64,000 nucleotides of DNA from Oscheius sp. JU75 (lineage: Eukaryota; Nematoda; Chromadorea; Rhabditida; Rhabditidae), in contig JASJZC010000002.1 in NCBI GenBank assembly GCA_037178855.1, positions 4,898,001-4,962,000 on the forward strand. Direction: 5' to 3'. Below are positions 54,732 through 64,000 of the stretch, in pieces. Positions within the stretch are counted from its first letter, which is position 1, and the number at the start of each line of letters is the position of its first letter. The translations under genes and the position numbers were made by a program. The notes under the pieces are model-generated. The model did no database searches and was not told the origin of the DNA. It saw nothing but the letters and a program-made list of their open reading frames with translations.

Positions 54732-57479
54732 ATGTCCCAAGAGAGCATCGATGCTCCAACTACCTCAGAAACCAAGGTATTCCTTACATTCTCTTTTCCC
54801 CAAATCAATACCGATATTAATCAACGCCGACGACGGATTTCCGTCTTTATGATAAGACACTTCTGATTACAGATTTTCTACTTCTTGGACGATAATGCGG
54901 ATCCGAACACACCGATTGTGATGAAGATTCCGATCTCGCCGGATGAGATCACATTCGGAGACTTCAAAGAATATTTTGCCAAGAATCAGCTCAAATGTGG
55001 ACAGAAACAGTACCAGTACTTTTGCAAGGCGCTCGATCCCGATATTCTAGAGTGAGTTGGAGCTCCGTTTTTCTAAAGAAACATTTTAGCGATGTCAAAA
55101 TTGAGCTAAGCGAGTCCTCGAACAAGCTGCGAAAGAGCAAACGCGGTATCTTCGAGATCTATCTGTCCAGTGTTGGCTATGGGACTTTGAGTCGGGCTGG
55201 AACTCTTCCCAGAAAAGGAAACCTCATCGACAAGGTGAGACTCTCGACTGATTCCAATAACTCTCTTTAGGAAAAGAGACGCCGGTCAGCCGAGTTGGAT
55301 GGACTGAACTACGACTTCGGGAAGATGCCTGCTCCCAATTCCTATGTTCCGAGTAGTCGAGGCACAGTGTTCAGTCGTCGAGCTGGAGAACATTTGGCCG
55401 ACATGTACACTTCCAATTCAGAGGATCCCTACCGATTTGATGAATCATCAAGGTCCTTTTAACCACTTGATGTCTTCAAGCAACCCATTTAGAATTTCTG
55501 GCCTCTCGTCGAGTGTCTATGAACCTTTGCCGCCTCATCGCCAAGTCCACGCACAGAAGAGGAAGCCGAGGAACCAGCGGTACCGAAAGGCCTATGTTCC
55601 AAGCACTAAGGGATCAGCAACCGAGAGCAGGTTTGCCTGATACATGTTTCTTATATAAACTAACACTTTCAGCATGAGTTCTGGACAAGAACTGGAGCGC
55701 ATTGTCGAGGTTCTGATCAACATGGAGGGATACAAGTACCTCGGAATCAACGTGGGCTGCATCGACGGGAACATATTCATCACAGACATTTTCAAAGGTT
55801 TCGTAACTGCGAATAACATACTCAGATTGAAGTTTCAGATACGGCTGCTCATCAAGATGGCAAGCTGGAGATTGGGGATCAGATAGTCCAAGTGAACAAT
55901 CAGTCCTTCCAGCACATTTCTGACAAGGAGGCTATTGTTCTTCTGAAGAAGGCAGCTGCTACTATGAGGTTTGAAGATATCCGAGAAAGTACATACATAG
56001 AGATTTCAGGACAATTCGAATATTCGTTGCCAAGCCACCGAGGTCTGGAAACTTCGACGACTTACTGACAAACATTGCCTCGGAAGAGACTCTTCCACTC
56101 GACATTTCACTCTGGGTCCAGTCGGCAGCGTAAGTTTCTTTCTCTCATTTTTTGACAAATACCTCGAATGACACTGAAAGATGAGGTTTCAGTCAATGTT
56201 CGGCTCGAGACCAGCACCGTAGACAGGTCGGAATAGATGAGACCCAACAGTCGACTGTCACTTTTACCGAAGGAACAATGCATCAGGGAGAGAGTGACGA
56301 TGAAGAAGAAAGACAACTGTACGACCAGAGGAGGAACGGAATACCTCGCCACATTCTGGAAGAGCAAGAACGGAGACGTGAGAACGAGCAAAACGGTTCG
56401 CACTATTTAGTTCAAAATATTGGTTTCAGAACATCTGACAGTGCTTCGAAGTGACATGGATCCTCTGAAGATAGTCCAGGCCATGGCTCGACCAGACTCT
56501 GGACTACCGATCAAGGATCGCAAGTGGCTCAAACTACCTGTTCCACAGGCATTCATCGGCAAGGACCTGGTCAATTGGTTGCTGGAGAATGTCGAAGATC
56601 TTCGGGACAAGAAGGCGGCTAAGAGCTACGCCTCTTTCTTATTGGAGAAGGGACTAATCTGTCACTATGTTAGCAAACATTCCTTCACGGAAACCTGCTA
56701 CTATGTCTTTGGAGGTAATTTTTAACGGGTACACATTATAAACAAGACTTCAGAAACAATAATAGGATCGAGAGGAGCAGCTGAGAGTACCCAGAACAGC
56801 AGTGGAACCCTAAGAGCTGAGGCAACGACCGAAGTAACCTACGTAGGATCCCCTGCTCCGGCTGGTTTGTCTTCTGCAGAATGCTCTAAAGAATACTCAT
56901 TCTAGGCCTTCGCCATCTGCGCAACCCACTGCAGCCCATCCCGAACAGATATGCCGATCAAATCTGGCCAATTAGTCCCATTGCTAATAACCCGAATGAC
57001 AAGAATGGACGAGCCTTTAGGCGGACAGACTGCGAGAGCACTTTTGTGAGTTTTAGGTAGAACAACAAGGTTTTAGCCGTTGTCTACTGCTCAAATAGCG
57101 TTTTTCTCATGCAGTTCTGAGCAATAACAGTCCGAGTAAACTGGCTAGCAGATCCAATGAAACCGTCCTTGTGGACATGATGATGAGTCAGGTTGACTTT
57201 TCTGTATAGTACTTTTTGGAAGTCGGGCTACTCTCAAAGGAAATTTTATACTACAATTCACACAAATCCTTCCAGACCAACGATTACGCCTCGATGATCG
57301 GGGTGGAGAGTGCCGTCTCCTATGCTGTCGGAGTCAATAATGGTTACAATCGCCACATGCCACCCAATACTCCCTTGAGTGGAGGAGGATCCCTTCTGGG
57401 ACAGCTGGCCCCTCCACATCCGAGTCCTTGTGAGACGGAGTTCGAGGACGACGACAAGCGTCGAATGATCAAAAACTGA
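54732..57479 (+). CDS. DVL: Dishevelled (DIX-PDZ-DEP), Wnt signalling scaffold
   Basis: Dishevelled relays Frizzled signals to the beta-catenin and planar-polarity branches. The start at 54732 gives MSQESIDAPTTSETK. The DIX domain follows at about residues 14-95 (FYFLDDNADPNTPIVMKIPI, ITFGDFKEYFAK, YQYFCKALDPDIL, then GIFEIYLSSVGYG). A basic, Ser-rich linker contains HRQVHAQKRKPRNQRYRK. The PDZ domain has NMEGYKYLGINVGCIDGNIF, ITDIFK and DGKLEIGDQIVQVNNQSFQ. The DEP domain has PDSGLPIKDRKWLKLPVPQA, FIGKDLVNWLL, SYASFLLEKGLICHYVSK and CYYVFG, matching the Dvl DEP closely. The C-terminal region has SMIGVESAVSYAV and ends DDDKRRMIKN at 57479. About twelve short introns. All three domains look complete. 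The PDZ carboxylate-binding loop reads YLGINV. Confidence 0.95.
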
Positions 57480-57768
57480 AGACTGGTTGTATTCGCTCAC
57501 CCATAAACTTTGTGGTAATAGCGTTTTTATTTAAATTAAATATCATACAAGCATTTTTACAAGGCCACACATAAGGTCGAGACACGGATTCCTAGAAAAG
57601 GGAGGGATGGGCAATAAAGCTGGGTTATCTAAGGAAAAGTGGTCAATACACGAGACAAGATCTGAGCTATATTGGACTCAGGTGATTGGGGACGTTATGC
57701 GTGGATTGCAAACAGGGAAGGAGATGAAGAGTATCAATATAGAAAACTGTGAAAACGGGGGAGAAAAC
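57480..57768. other. Short convergent spacer between Dishevelled and CAPZB
   Basis: Both genes end here. An AT-rich block around 57525-57545 probably holds the poly(A) signals. No additional gene is seen. Confidence 0.5.
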
Positions 57769-59296
57769 TTAGGCTCCGCTGCGGCCGGAAACGCCGCTGA
57801 CTCCTTTGACGATCTCCTTCACAATGTCGTCTTGTTTTTCGCGCTCAGCCGAGTTCTCGACGGAGCGGAGGTCGCCGATTACCTGAGAACATTTGCTTAT
57901 TTGGCAACAGTCAAGTTTTCAAATATCTGCAATTACAATTTGAAAGTTTTTGAAGCAAAAGTTTGAACAAAACATCGACCACTCATTGTCAAAAGCAATT
58001 TGACTCTATCGTCTGTAGACAGCTTCTGCATATTCGGTTCAAGAACTTTTCGAATGACAAATATGATACTTTGGGATTGGTATGAAGAAAACTCGAAAAG
58101 AATAGTAAACGAACCTTTTTGGTCTTCCCGAAATAGATCTCGTTGATAGTATAGCGCATCTTCGACTCCAAATCCTCGATCATCTTGCCGATATTCACAA
58201 GATGCGAGTTTTGTTCACTTATGGCGGCGTCTTGTTCTACCTAAAATCGGAGCTGTAAGCTAAAAACTAAAAAAGAACATCTAACCTGTCTGGTGAGAGA
58301 TCCTCCGAGGTTCATCACTCCACTGTTGGGTTTATTCGTCTGCAACCAGAGCATAAGCGTGCTGGTCAGCTTGTAGTGGGCCGTTCTGCCAGCCTTCTCC
58401 TTGATCTCGATGACGTGAATCGAATCCCAGCCTCCTTGAATCGACTTGGCCCCGTCACCGACCTTCTTGATCAGAACGACTCCGGCGAATCCATGGTCGA
58501 GGTCCCAGAAGTAGACGGACGAGATTCCTCCCTCGAAATACCTGATTTATGTTTACTGAAGATAGAAACAGTCAACTAACATGTCTCGGTACGATTCGAA
58601 GGCAGCATTGCAGTCAATTTCGAGTGCTCGGAGCTTTTCTGACGGGAATTGGGCGTCCTCGTTTGGAGGATCGTAAGTGTTCGTCCAGGGCGATCTAAAT
58701 AGCCAAACCATATATGGAAAATTTAGAAAACAAACCTGTAGCTATCGCCATCACGGTTGTAGTCGCAAAGAAGATATTCCTTGCCGGTTTCACGATCTTT
58801 TGCTACTTTCAAAGGCTGGTCAACGGTGCCTAAAGTTCACAACTCAGTTTTGGCTGGCGAAATGAATTAAAAACTATTTCACTCTAATCTATTTTAATTT
58901 AATTTAAAATTGTCCCCCGTTTGGAGGGAATGCGGACAGGTTGGAGTGGGAGGAAAGGGTCACGAAAGTTGGACAGAAGGAAGTAGAAATCGAGCAGTTT
59001 TGGAAGAATCGGGTTGTTACTGGCATTATACCCCAAGGGGGGAGCATTACTTGTGTTTTCGAATTTTCCTATTCACTTGACTAGATTTTCGAGAAAGAAC
59101 CGTAGAAAGAAAAAAAAATAGAACTTACTGAGGAGATCGTCACAAAGTCCCGGTACCAGATTGATCAAATCGGAAAGATTCTTCTCGCATTGCTGTGGAG
59201 GCAGCCGGCGCATCAAATCCAGGGCACAATCCAGTTGTTGCTCTCCCTAGAAGACAGAAATTCACTTTGTTGCTAAGAAGAAAATAAACAAACCAT
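57769..59296 (-). CDS. CAPZB: F-actin-capping protein subunit beta
   Basis: CapZ beta pairs with CapZ alpha to cap actin barbed ends. The protein is near-colinear with known betas: [57 protein letters not shown] and [20 protein letters not shown]. It continues with [60 protein letters not shown] and [20 protein letters not shown]. Then come [10 protein letters not shown] and [17 protein letters not shown]. The C-terminal tentacle is [20 protein letters not shown] with a [11 protein letters not shown] end before the stop at 57769. The first exon encodes only the initiator methionine (ATG|GTTTGT at 59296), and GEQQLD follows the acceptor at about 59248. The length matches the family. Identity is secure. 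Confidence 0.94.
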
Positions 59297-60340
59297 TGTT
59301 AGAGAAGGCTACGACGAGTGGCGAGAAAGTGGTAGTTTAGCCTCTGAAAAAGAACTATTAGCAAACATATTACGGTGATTATCTGAGGCTGAATTATTCT
59401 TGTCAGGAAGCAAAGAGAAAGCGAGAAGAAAAAGAGCTGGAGGGGTGACACAGCGGTTGAAAAGGACAGGCTATTGATCAAGTGCAAAAGCCTTCGATGA
59501 CAGCTGAATTCCGCGGCAAATCACACCCGGTTCGTCGCGAGACCCGTGTCTGCTCAGTCCTTGCCGCCATTTGAAAAAATTTGAACAAAACTTTACGTCA
59601 AGTTCTTGACTCTCTCCGACTACTTGTACTCCTTCTTATATTCTGTTGGAAAGTCTTTGTAACACTGGATCCGATTAATGATCTAACGAAGAACAGTTCA
59701 CAGCGGAAAATCCTAAAAAAAATGCTTGCAAAACTCGCGCAATTTAATTTAATTCATTGCATGGGTTCAAAAAGAGTTCTATGTATCTCTCACGACTTTG
59801 TCTTTATTAGATCATCCGATAAATGAATTATTATGGGACGATTTTGAATTTACCGCCGACACTACGTTATTCTGTGCTGCTAAGTCCTCTCTCAACTGAC
59901 TTTCTGTCTAAACCAACGGATAGTAAGGTCTCGTGACTAGCTGTTTGTCTGACTACTGTTTTCTATACTAGCTTCCATACAAAAAGCTCATCTCATTCAA
60001 GTAAGCCTACTCGCGATCATACTGATGGCCCAGTTTTCTAATTGACTACCGATTCTCAGACTTTCTCACCCCAGAATCTGCTGAATCTCTTCCTTACTCA
60101 GTCCAATCTCGACATTTCAGAATCGTCCTTTTCCTTTTTCGTACGCCGACGCTGCAAAGATTGGTAACAAAAACAGTAAGCGGAATTCTCGCCGTACAGA
60201 GGAAGAGGTTAGTGCACTTTCTCAGCCCTTTACAGACTACCTATCGATTTTGGGGGTGGTTTCTCATGAGCTCTGTTCAAAATGAGATTCTTATTTTACA
60301 GAGAACATCACGGGTAGCAGCAGTCAGTAGGATCAGTGAC
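59297..60340. other. Intergenic region between CAPZB and GMP synthase (divergent)
   Basis: About 1 kb. A plus-strand AT-rich frame (59581-59826) lacks an ATG start and any domain. A clear acceptor (TCTTATTTTACAG) ends near 60300, about 40 nt before the GMP synthase start, and probably defines its 5' leader. Confidence 0.45.
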
Positions 60341-63300
60341 ATGAAACGATCTGCTGCTGGTGGAGGAGAGAATGAAAGTCACAGTAATCTAGACAATGGG
60401 TCTGGTGATGTCGCCATGGTGAGTCGAAAACTTTCCGCAGGTTCTCTGAAAGATTGATACCCACCCCAAGTCTCCTAGCCCCTTCTTACGATCACATGAG
60501 CATGTTTGAACTTTGGAACCGTCTGCAGATCCCATATGCAAAAATAACTCTCTCCCACTCCAAATCTTATTCATCAAAGATCCGCGCCGCCACAGTCGAT
60601 CATTTGATCAGACTTTACAGTCCCTCCCCTGGGGAATAGACCCATTCCGCCACGGTCGCGTAATTTCACGGACACCGACATTTGCCCTTTGTGCTCTTTT
60701 GGCCCCGCCCCGCTTGCCCGGCCATCGACTCTCTCTCCCCTCTCTCCCTTTCTTCCTCGTTTCGATCGGCTGATCGGACTCTTTCCGCACTATCAGCTAG
60801 GCCTATTTTGAAAATTCGAACCGGCTGCAGTCTCGGGTTGTTTGCCATCTCAGGCGGCACGCGTGCAAAAGAAACTTCCCTCATAGCAACCAGCGGATTT
60901 GTGGGTAATCCTGCTTCAGTAGACTAATATCTTCAGCGACTCTCCATTATAGAAGCTTATCACAATAAGTTCCTTTCGCTGAAAGTTCCCAATTGATGCT
61001 CTAGCATAATGGTTTTCAGTTTGCCATCCTCCCTTTATGTAGACGACATTTGTCATCCTGCCATCGTTTTTAAACCTTGTTTGTCTCCATATGCGCTGTA
61101 GCTTTGCACTAAATACATAGCTGGAACCTGGCATTTGGATATGGAATGAATGATTGAGCACAGTAGTAGTAGAAGTAGTGAAAACATTTATGGAGTGCTG
61201 TTTACGTTTGGAAACGTTGACTGTTTTCTTACTCTCCCCTCCCTTATCTTCCACTTCGATCCACTGCTGCAATTTTTCTCCTGTCTGATTTTCAGCCTCT
61301 TGCTTTCCTACGTCACTATTACAGCCCGAGGACCTTTTCGCGTGTTCTTCAAAACCAACTCTCAACAATTTCAGGATCAGACACCGCCACCAAAGCGACC
61401 CTGTTCCACGGAGAAAGGTGAAGAGGAAGACGCTTACGAGAGGATGAAGTTGAATCCGATCGCTGATGCCAACCAGGAAAGAATCGCCGTCCTTGACTTT
61501 GGAGCACAATATGGGAAAGTCATCGACCGAAGGATTCGTGAGAGTCGAGTTCTCTCCGAGATGATGCCTTTGTCGACAACGGCCGAGGAGATTATGGCCA
61601 ACAAGAGCTTCAAGTAACTTGTTCCCTTAGTCTCCTACATATTCTCTCAGAGGGGTTATCATTTCTGGAGGTCCGGCCTCAGTCTACACCAAAGAATCGC
61701 CTCAGATCGATCCCGCCATCTTCAGCTGCGGCCTCCCAGTTCTCGGCATCTGCTACGGGTTTCAGCTGATGAACAAGTTCGCCGGCGGTACTGTCGCTCG
61801 TGGAGCTCAACGAGCCGACGGACAGACTGTTGTGAATCTGGACACGAGCTGTCCTTTGTTTGATGGCCTGGCAGCCAAAGAAGAGGTGAGTAACTGATGA
61901 GTCAGTGGGAAGTATGAACGCAAATATGGAAGAATGGGTCAATCTACATTGCAAATTCATATAAGTCATTAGAAATAGAGAGTTAATACAAATAGAGAGA
62001 ATGGGAAAGAACGGGTCGAGTCGGAAATATCGTACCCAAATTTTTGAAAGAGAGGAGCGGGAAAGTACAGAATGACATGGCGCACCTGTCATGCAGCTGG
62101 GAACGGGAGAGACACGCACAGTCTAAAACAGGTGCATGGGGACATTTTGTCTTGTTCAGGTTCTCCTAACTCATGGAGACTGTGTCACGAGTACTAGCTC
62201 TGCTCCTGACTTCAAAGTCATCGCTCATCTGGGAGATGTCGTCTGTGGAATCGCCGACGAGGCTAATCGACACTACGGAGTTCAATTCCATCCGGAAGTC
62301 GACCTCACCACGAATGGAACAAAAATGTAGATATAGCCCTATTCATTTTGAAGACGAAAATTAGGTTCCAAAACTTCCTGTTCAAGATCTGTGGCTGTAA
62401 GGGCGACTTCACAATGCATTGTCGCGAAGAGATGTGCATTGCCGACATTCAGAGGACTGTTGGCAACAAGAAGGTCTTGGTCATGGTCTCTGGAGGAGTC
62501 GATTCGGCTGTCTGTGCTGCTCTACTCCACAAGGCTTTGGGAAAGGACCGGGTCACAGCGATTCACATCGATACGGGTTTCATGAGGGAGGGAGAGAGCG
62601 AGCAGGTCGTCGAAAGTCTTAACAATCTCGACATGGATGTTCACTGTGGGTTTGAATCTTTTTCCGTAACAGAATAATCTTTAGCGGAAGTGAGTGCACT
62701 CCAATTTTACACGGGTACTGTAAGCGGGAAGCACACGAAAGAGGATCTGCTCTTGGATCGGGCCACAGATCCGGAGGTCAAGAGACAAATTATCGGGAAC
62801 ACGTTCATTCGCGTCAAGGATGAAGTCATGAAGAAGCTGAAACTGAACCCGGACGACTACTTTCTTGCCCAGGGAACTCTCCGTCCGGATCTGATCGAGA
62901 GTGCCAGTGCCTTGGCTAGTGGTCATGCAGACAAGATCAAGACTCACCACAACGACACGGAGCTCGTCCGACAGCTGCGAGCCGAGGGAAGAGTCATCGA
63001 GCCGTTGAAAGATTTCCACAAGGACGAAGTTCGAGAGCTGGGAGCTGACCTTGGTCTTCCCGAAGACATTGTCCAGCGACATCCGTTCCCTGGGCCCGGT
63101 TTGGCTATTCGCATCATTTGCGGTGAGAGTTTTCGAAGTTTTGTTAGTATTTGGAAGATTTAGCCTTCAAACCGTTCATTTGCGATGATTTCGAGATGAC
63201 ACAACAACAGTTGAGTGTCATCACAAATCTGCATTTGAATGTGGTCGACAAGGAATTGTTGGCCTATCGAGAAAAGGTGGGTTTACAGACGGAACGCAGA

Positions 63301-64000
63301 GAGAGACACTTTAAGATCCGAACCCTGATGGCTGCCTGGGGATTCCAGAATCTGCTGGAACAGAAGTTCAAAATCAACGCGACTCTTCTGCCGATCAAGA
63401 GTGTTGGAGTTCAAGGAGACTGCCGCTCCTACTCCTACGTGGCTGCCCTCTCCACTGATGAGTATCCGATTCCTTGGAATCAGCTGTATCTCTACGCCCG
63501 AGTTATTCCCAAGCTCCTTCATAACATCAACAGGTTCTAGATAGTTTGAAAAGCCATACAAAGATATGCTCAGGGTTTGTTACGTGTTCGGAGAAACTGT
63601 GGATTACCCAATCCACACCGTGACCAACACCTCGCTGACTACTGGCATAACAAAAATCTTGAGGAATGCTGACAATGTGGCCACAAACATTCTCTTCGGA
63701 AAGACAGCCGACGGAAAAGGACTTCTGACCGACCCTGCCACTCCGAACTCTTCCAAGATGGTTCAACAGGTAGTCACTTCTTGTAGTACTCGTACCGTAT
63801 TCATTCAGATGCCGGTGGTCATGATCCCGGTTCATTTTGACCGCAATCCTGAAGTCTACCCGAACTCTTACCAGTGGTCCTTCGTGCTTCGTCCCTTCAT
63901 CACGTCCGACTTTATGACTGGAATCGCTGCCTTGCCAGGACAGCATCTCTCGACTGAGGTCAGTCTTTTGACCATTGGTTCTGACAGATTTTTTTATTTA
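60341..64000 (+). CDS. GMPS: GMP synthase (glutamine-hydrolysing), cut by the window end
   Basis: Converts XMP to GMP using glutamine and ATP, the last step of guanine nucleotide synthesis, in the cytosol. Exon 1 (60341-60418) gives an N-terminal extension, MKRSAAGGGENESHSNL, joined in phase 0 across a 956-bp intron to DQTPPPKRPCSTEKG. The class I glutamine amidotransferase domain has LDFGAQYGKVIDRRIRES, GVIISGGPASVY, LGICYGFQLMNKFAGG with the nucleophilic cysteine, and YGVQFHPEVDL with the triad histidine and glutamate. The ATP-pyrophosphatase domain has the P-loop VSGGVDSAVCAALLHKAL, then LAQGTLRPDLIESASALASG, KTHHNDTELVRQLRAEGRVI, EPLKDFHKDEVRELG and RHPFPGPGLAIRI. The dimerisation domain has GVQGDCRSYSYV and VLRPFITSDFMTGIAALPGQ. 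The last visible exon ends at STE|GTCAG near 63958, so only about 35 C-terminal residues are missing. Confidence 0.96.

Noticed and set aside
1-64000. CRISPR arrays, bacterial operons, phage or transposon genes
   Set aside because: None seen. The window is intron-rich eukaryotic DNA, and no reverse transcriptase, transposase or long terminal repeat was recognised on either strand.

Overview
The window is compact eukaryotic nuclear DNA and most likely comes from a nematode or a close relative. I base that on many introns of only about 40-60 bp, tightly packed genes on both strands, three seven-transmembrane receptors of nematode chemoreceptor type, a cuticlin-type ZP protein, a group of small Ly6-like GPI-anchored proteins, and a strong pattern of 3' splice acceptors lying 0-20 nt before start codons, which is the usual mark of spliced-leader trans-splicing. 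A DNA ligase III gene is present. From memory, Caenorhabditis lacks this ligase, so the species is probably not a close Caenorhabditis relative. I cannot name it.

Layout. 0.2-8.9 kb (minus strand): a close head-to-tail trio of a STRIP1/2-like STRIPAK subunit, MMAA (mitochondrial B12 chaperone GTPase) and DNA ligase III with a C-terminal PBZ zinc finger. The two gaps are 129 and 234 bp and look like operon junctions. 10.2-14.8 kb: a 7TM receptor and an ornithine-decarboxylase-like gene (plus strand), then a possible tiny gene and a KChIP/NCS-like EF-hand protein (minus). 17.1-23.4 kb (minus): an orphan secreted protein, the ER peptidase ERMP1 and a LIM-domain gene of hillarin/LTD-1 type. 25.5-30.6 kb (plus): a small candidate gene, a hairpin with an Sm-like site, and AP-3 delta. 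30.8-34.0 kb (minus): two tandem paralogous 7TM receptors. 34.2-38.9 kb: orphan small genes, an isolated exon-like fragment and a cuticlin-type ZP gene. 39.2-49.2 kb: an ER HDEL-tailed thioredoxin-fold protein and small cysteine-rich surface proteins flanking a ClC-1/2-type chloride channel. 49.2-54.7 kb is mostly non-coding, with one orphan secreted-protein gene. 54.7-64 kb: Dishevelled, F-actin capping protein beta, and GMP synthase, which is cut by the window end.

Most genes are ordinary housekeeping or signalling genes. The less ordinary points are the ligase III domain architecture, changed active-site positions in the ODC-like protein, a PDI-like ER protein with no visible CxxC, the Ly6-like cluster around the chloride channel, the near-leaderless trans-splice-type starts with operon-like junctions, and one hairpin with an Sm-type site that could be tested as a small nuclear or spliced-leader-like RNA. 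All gene models were read by eye from translations and splice consensus. Exon joins are approximate unless stated.
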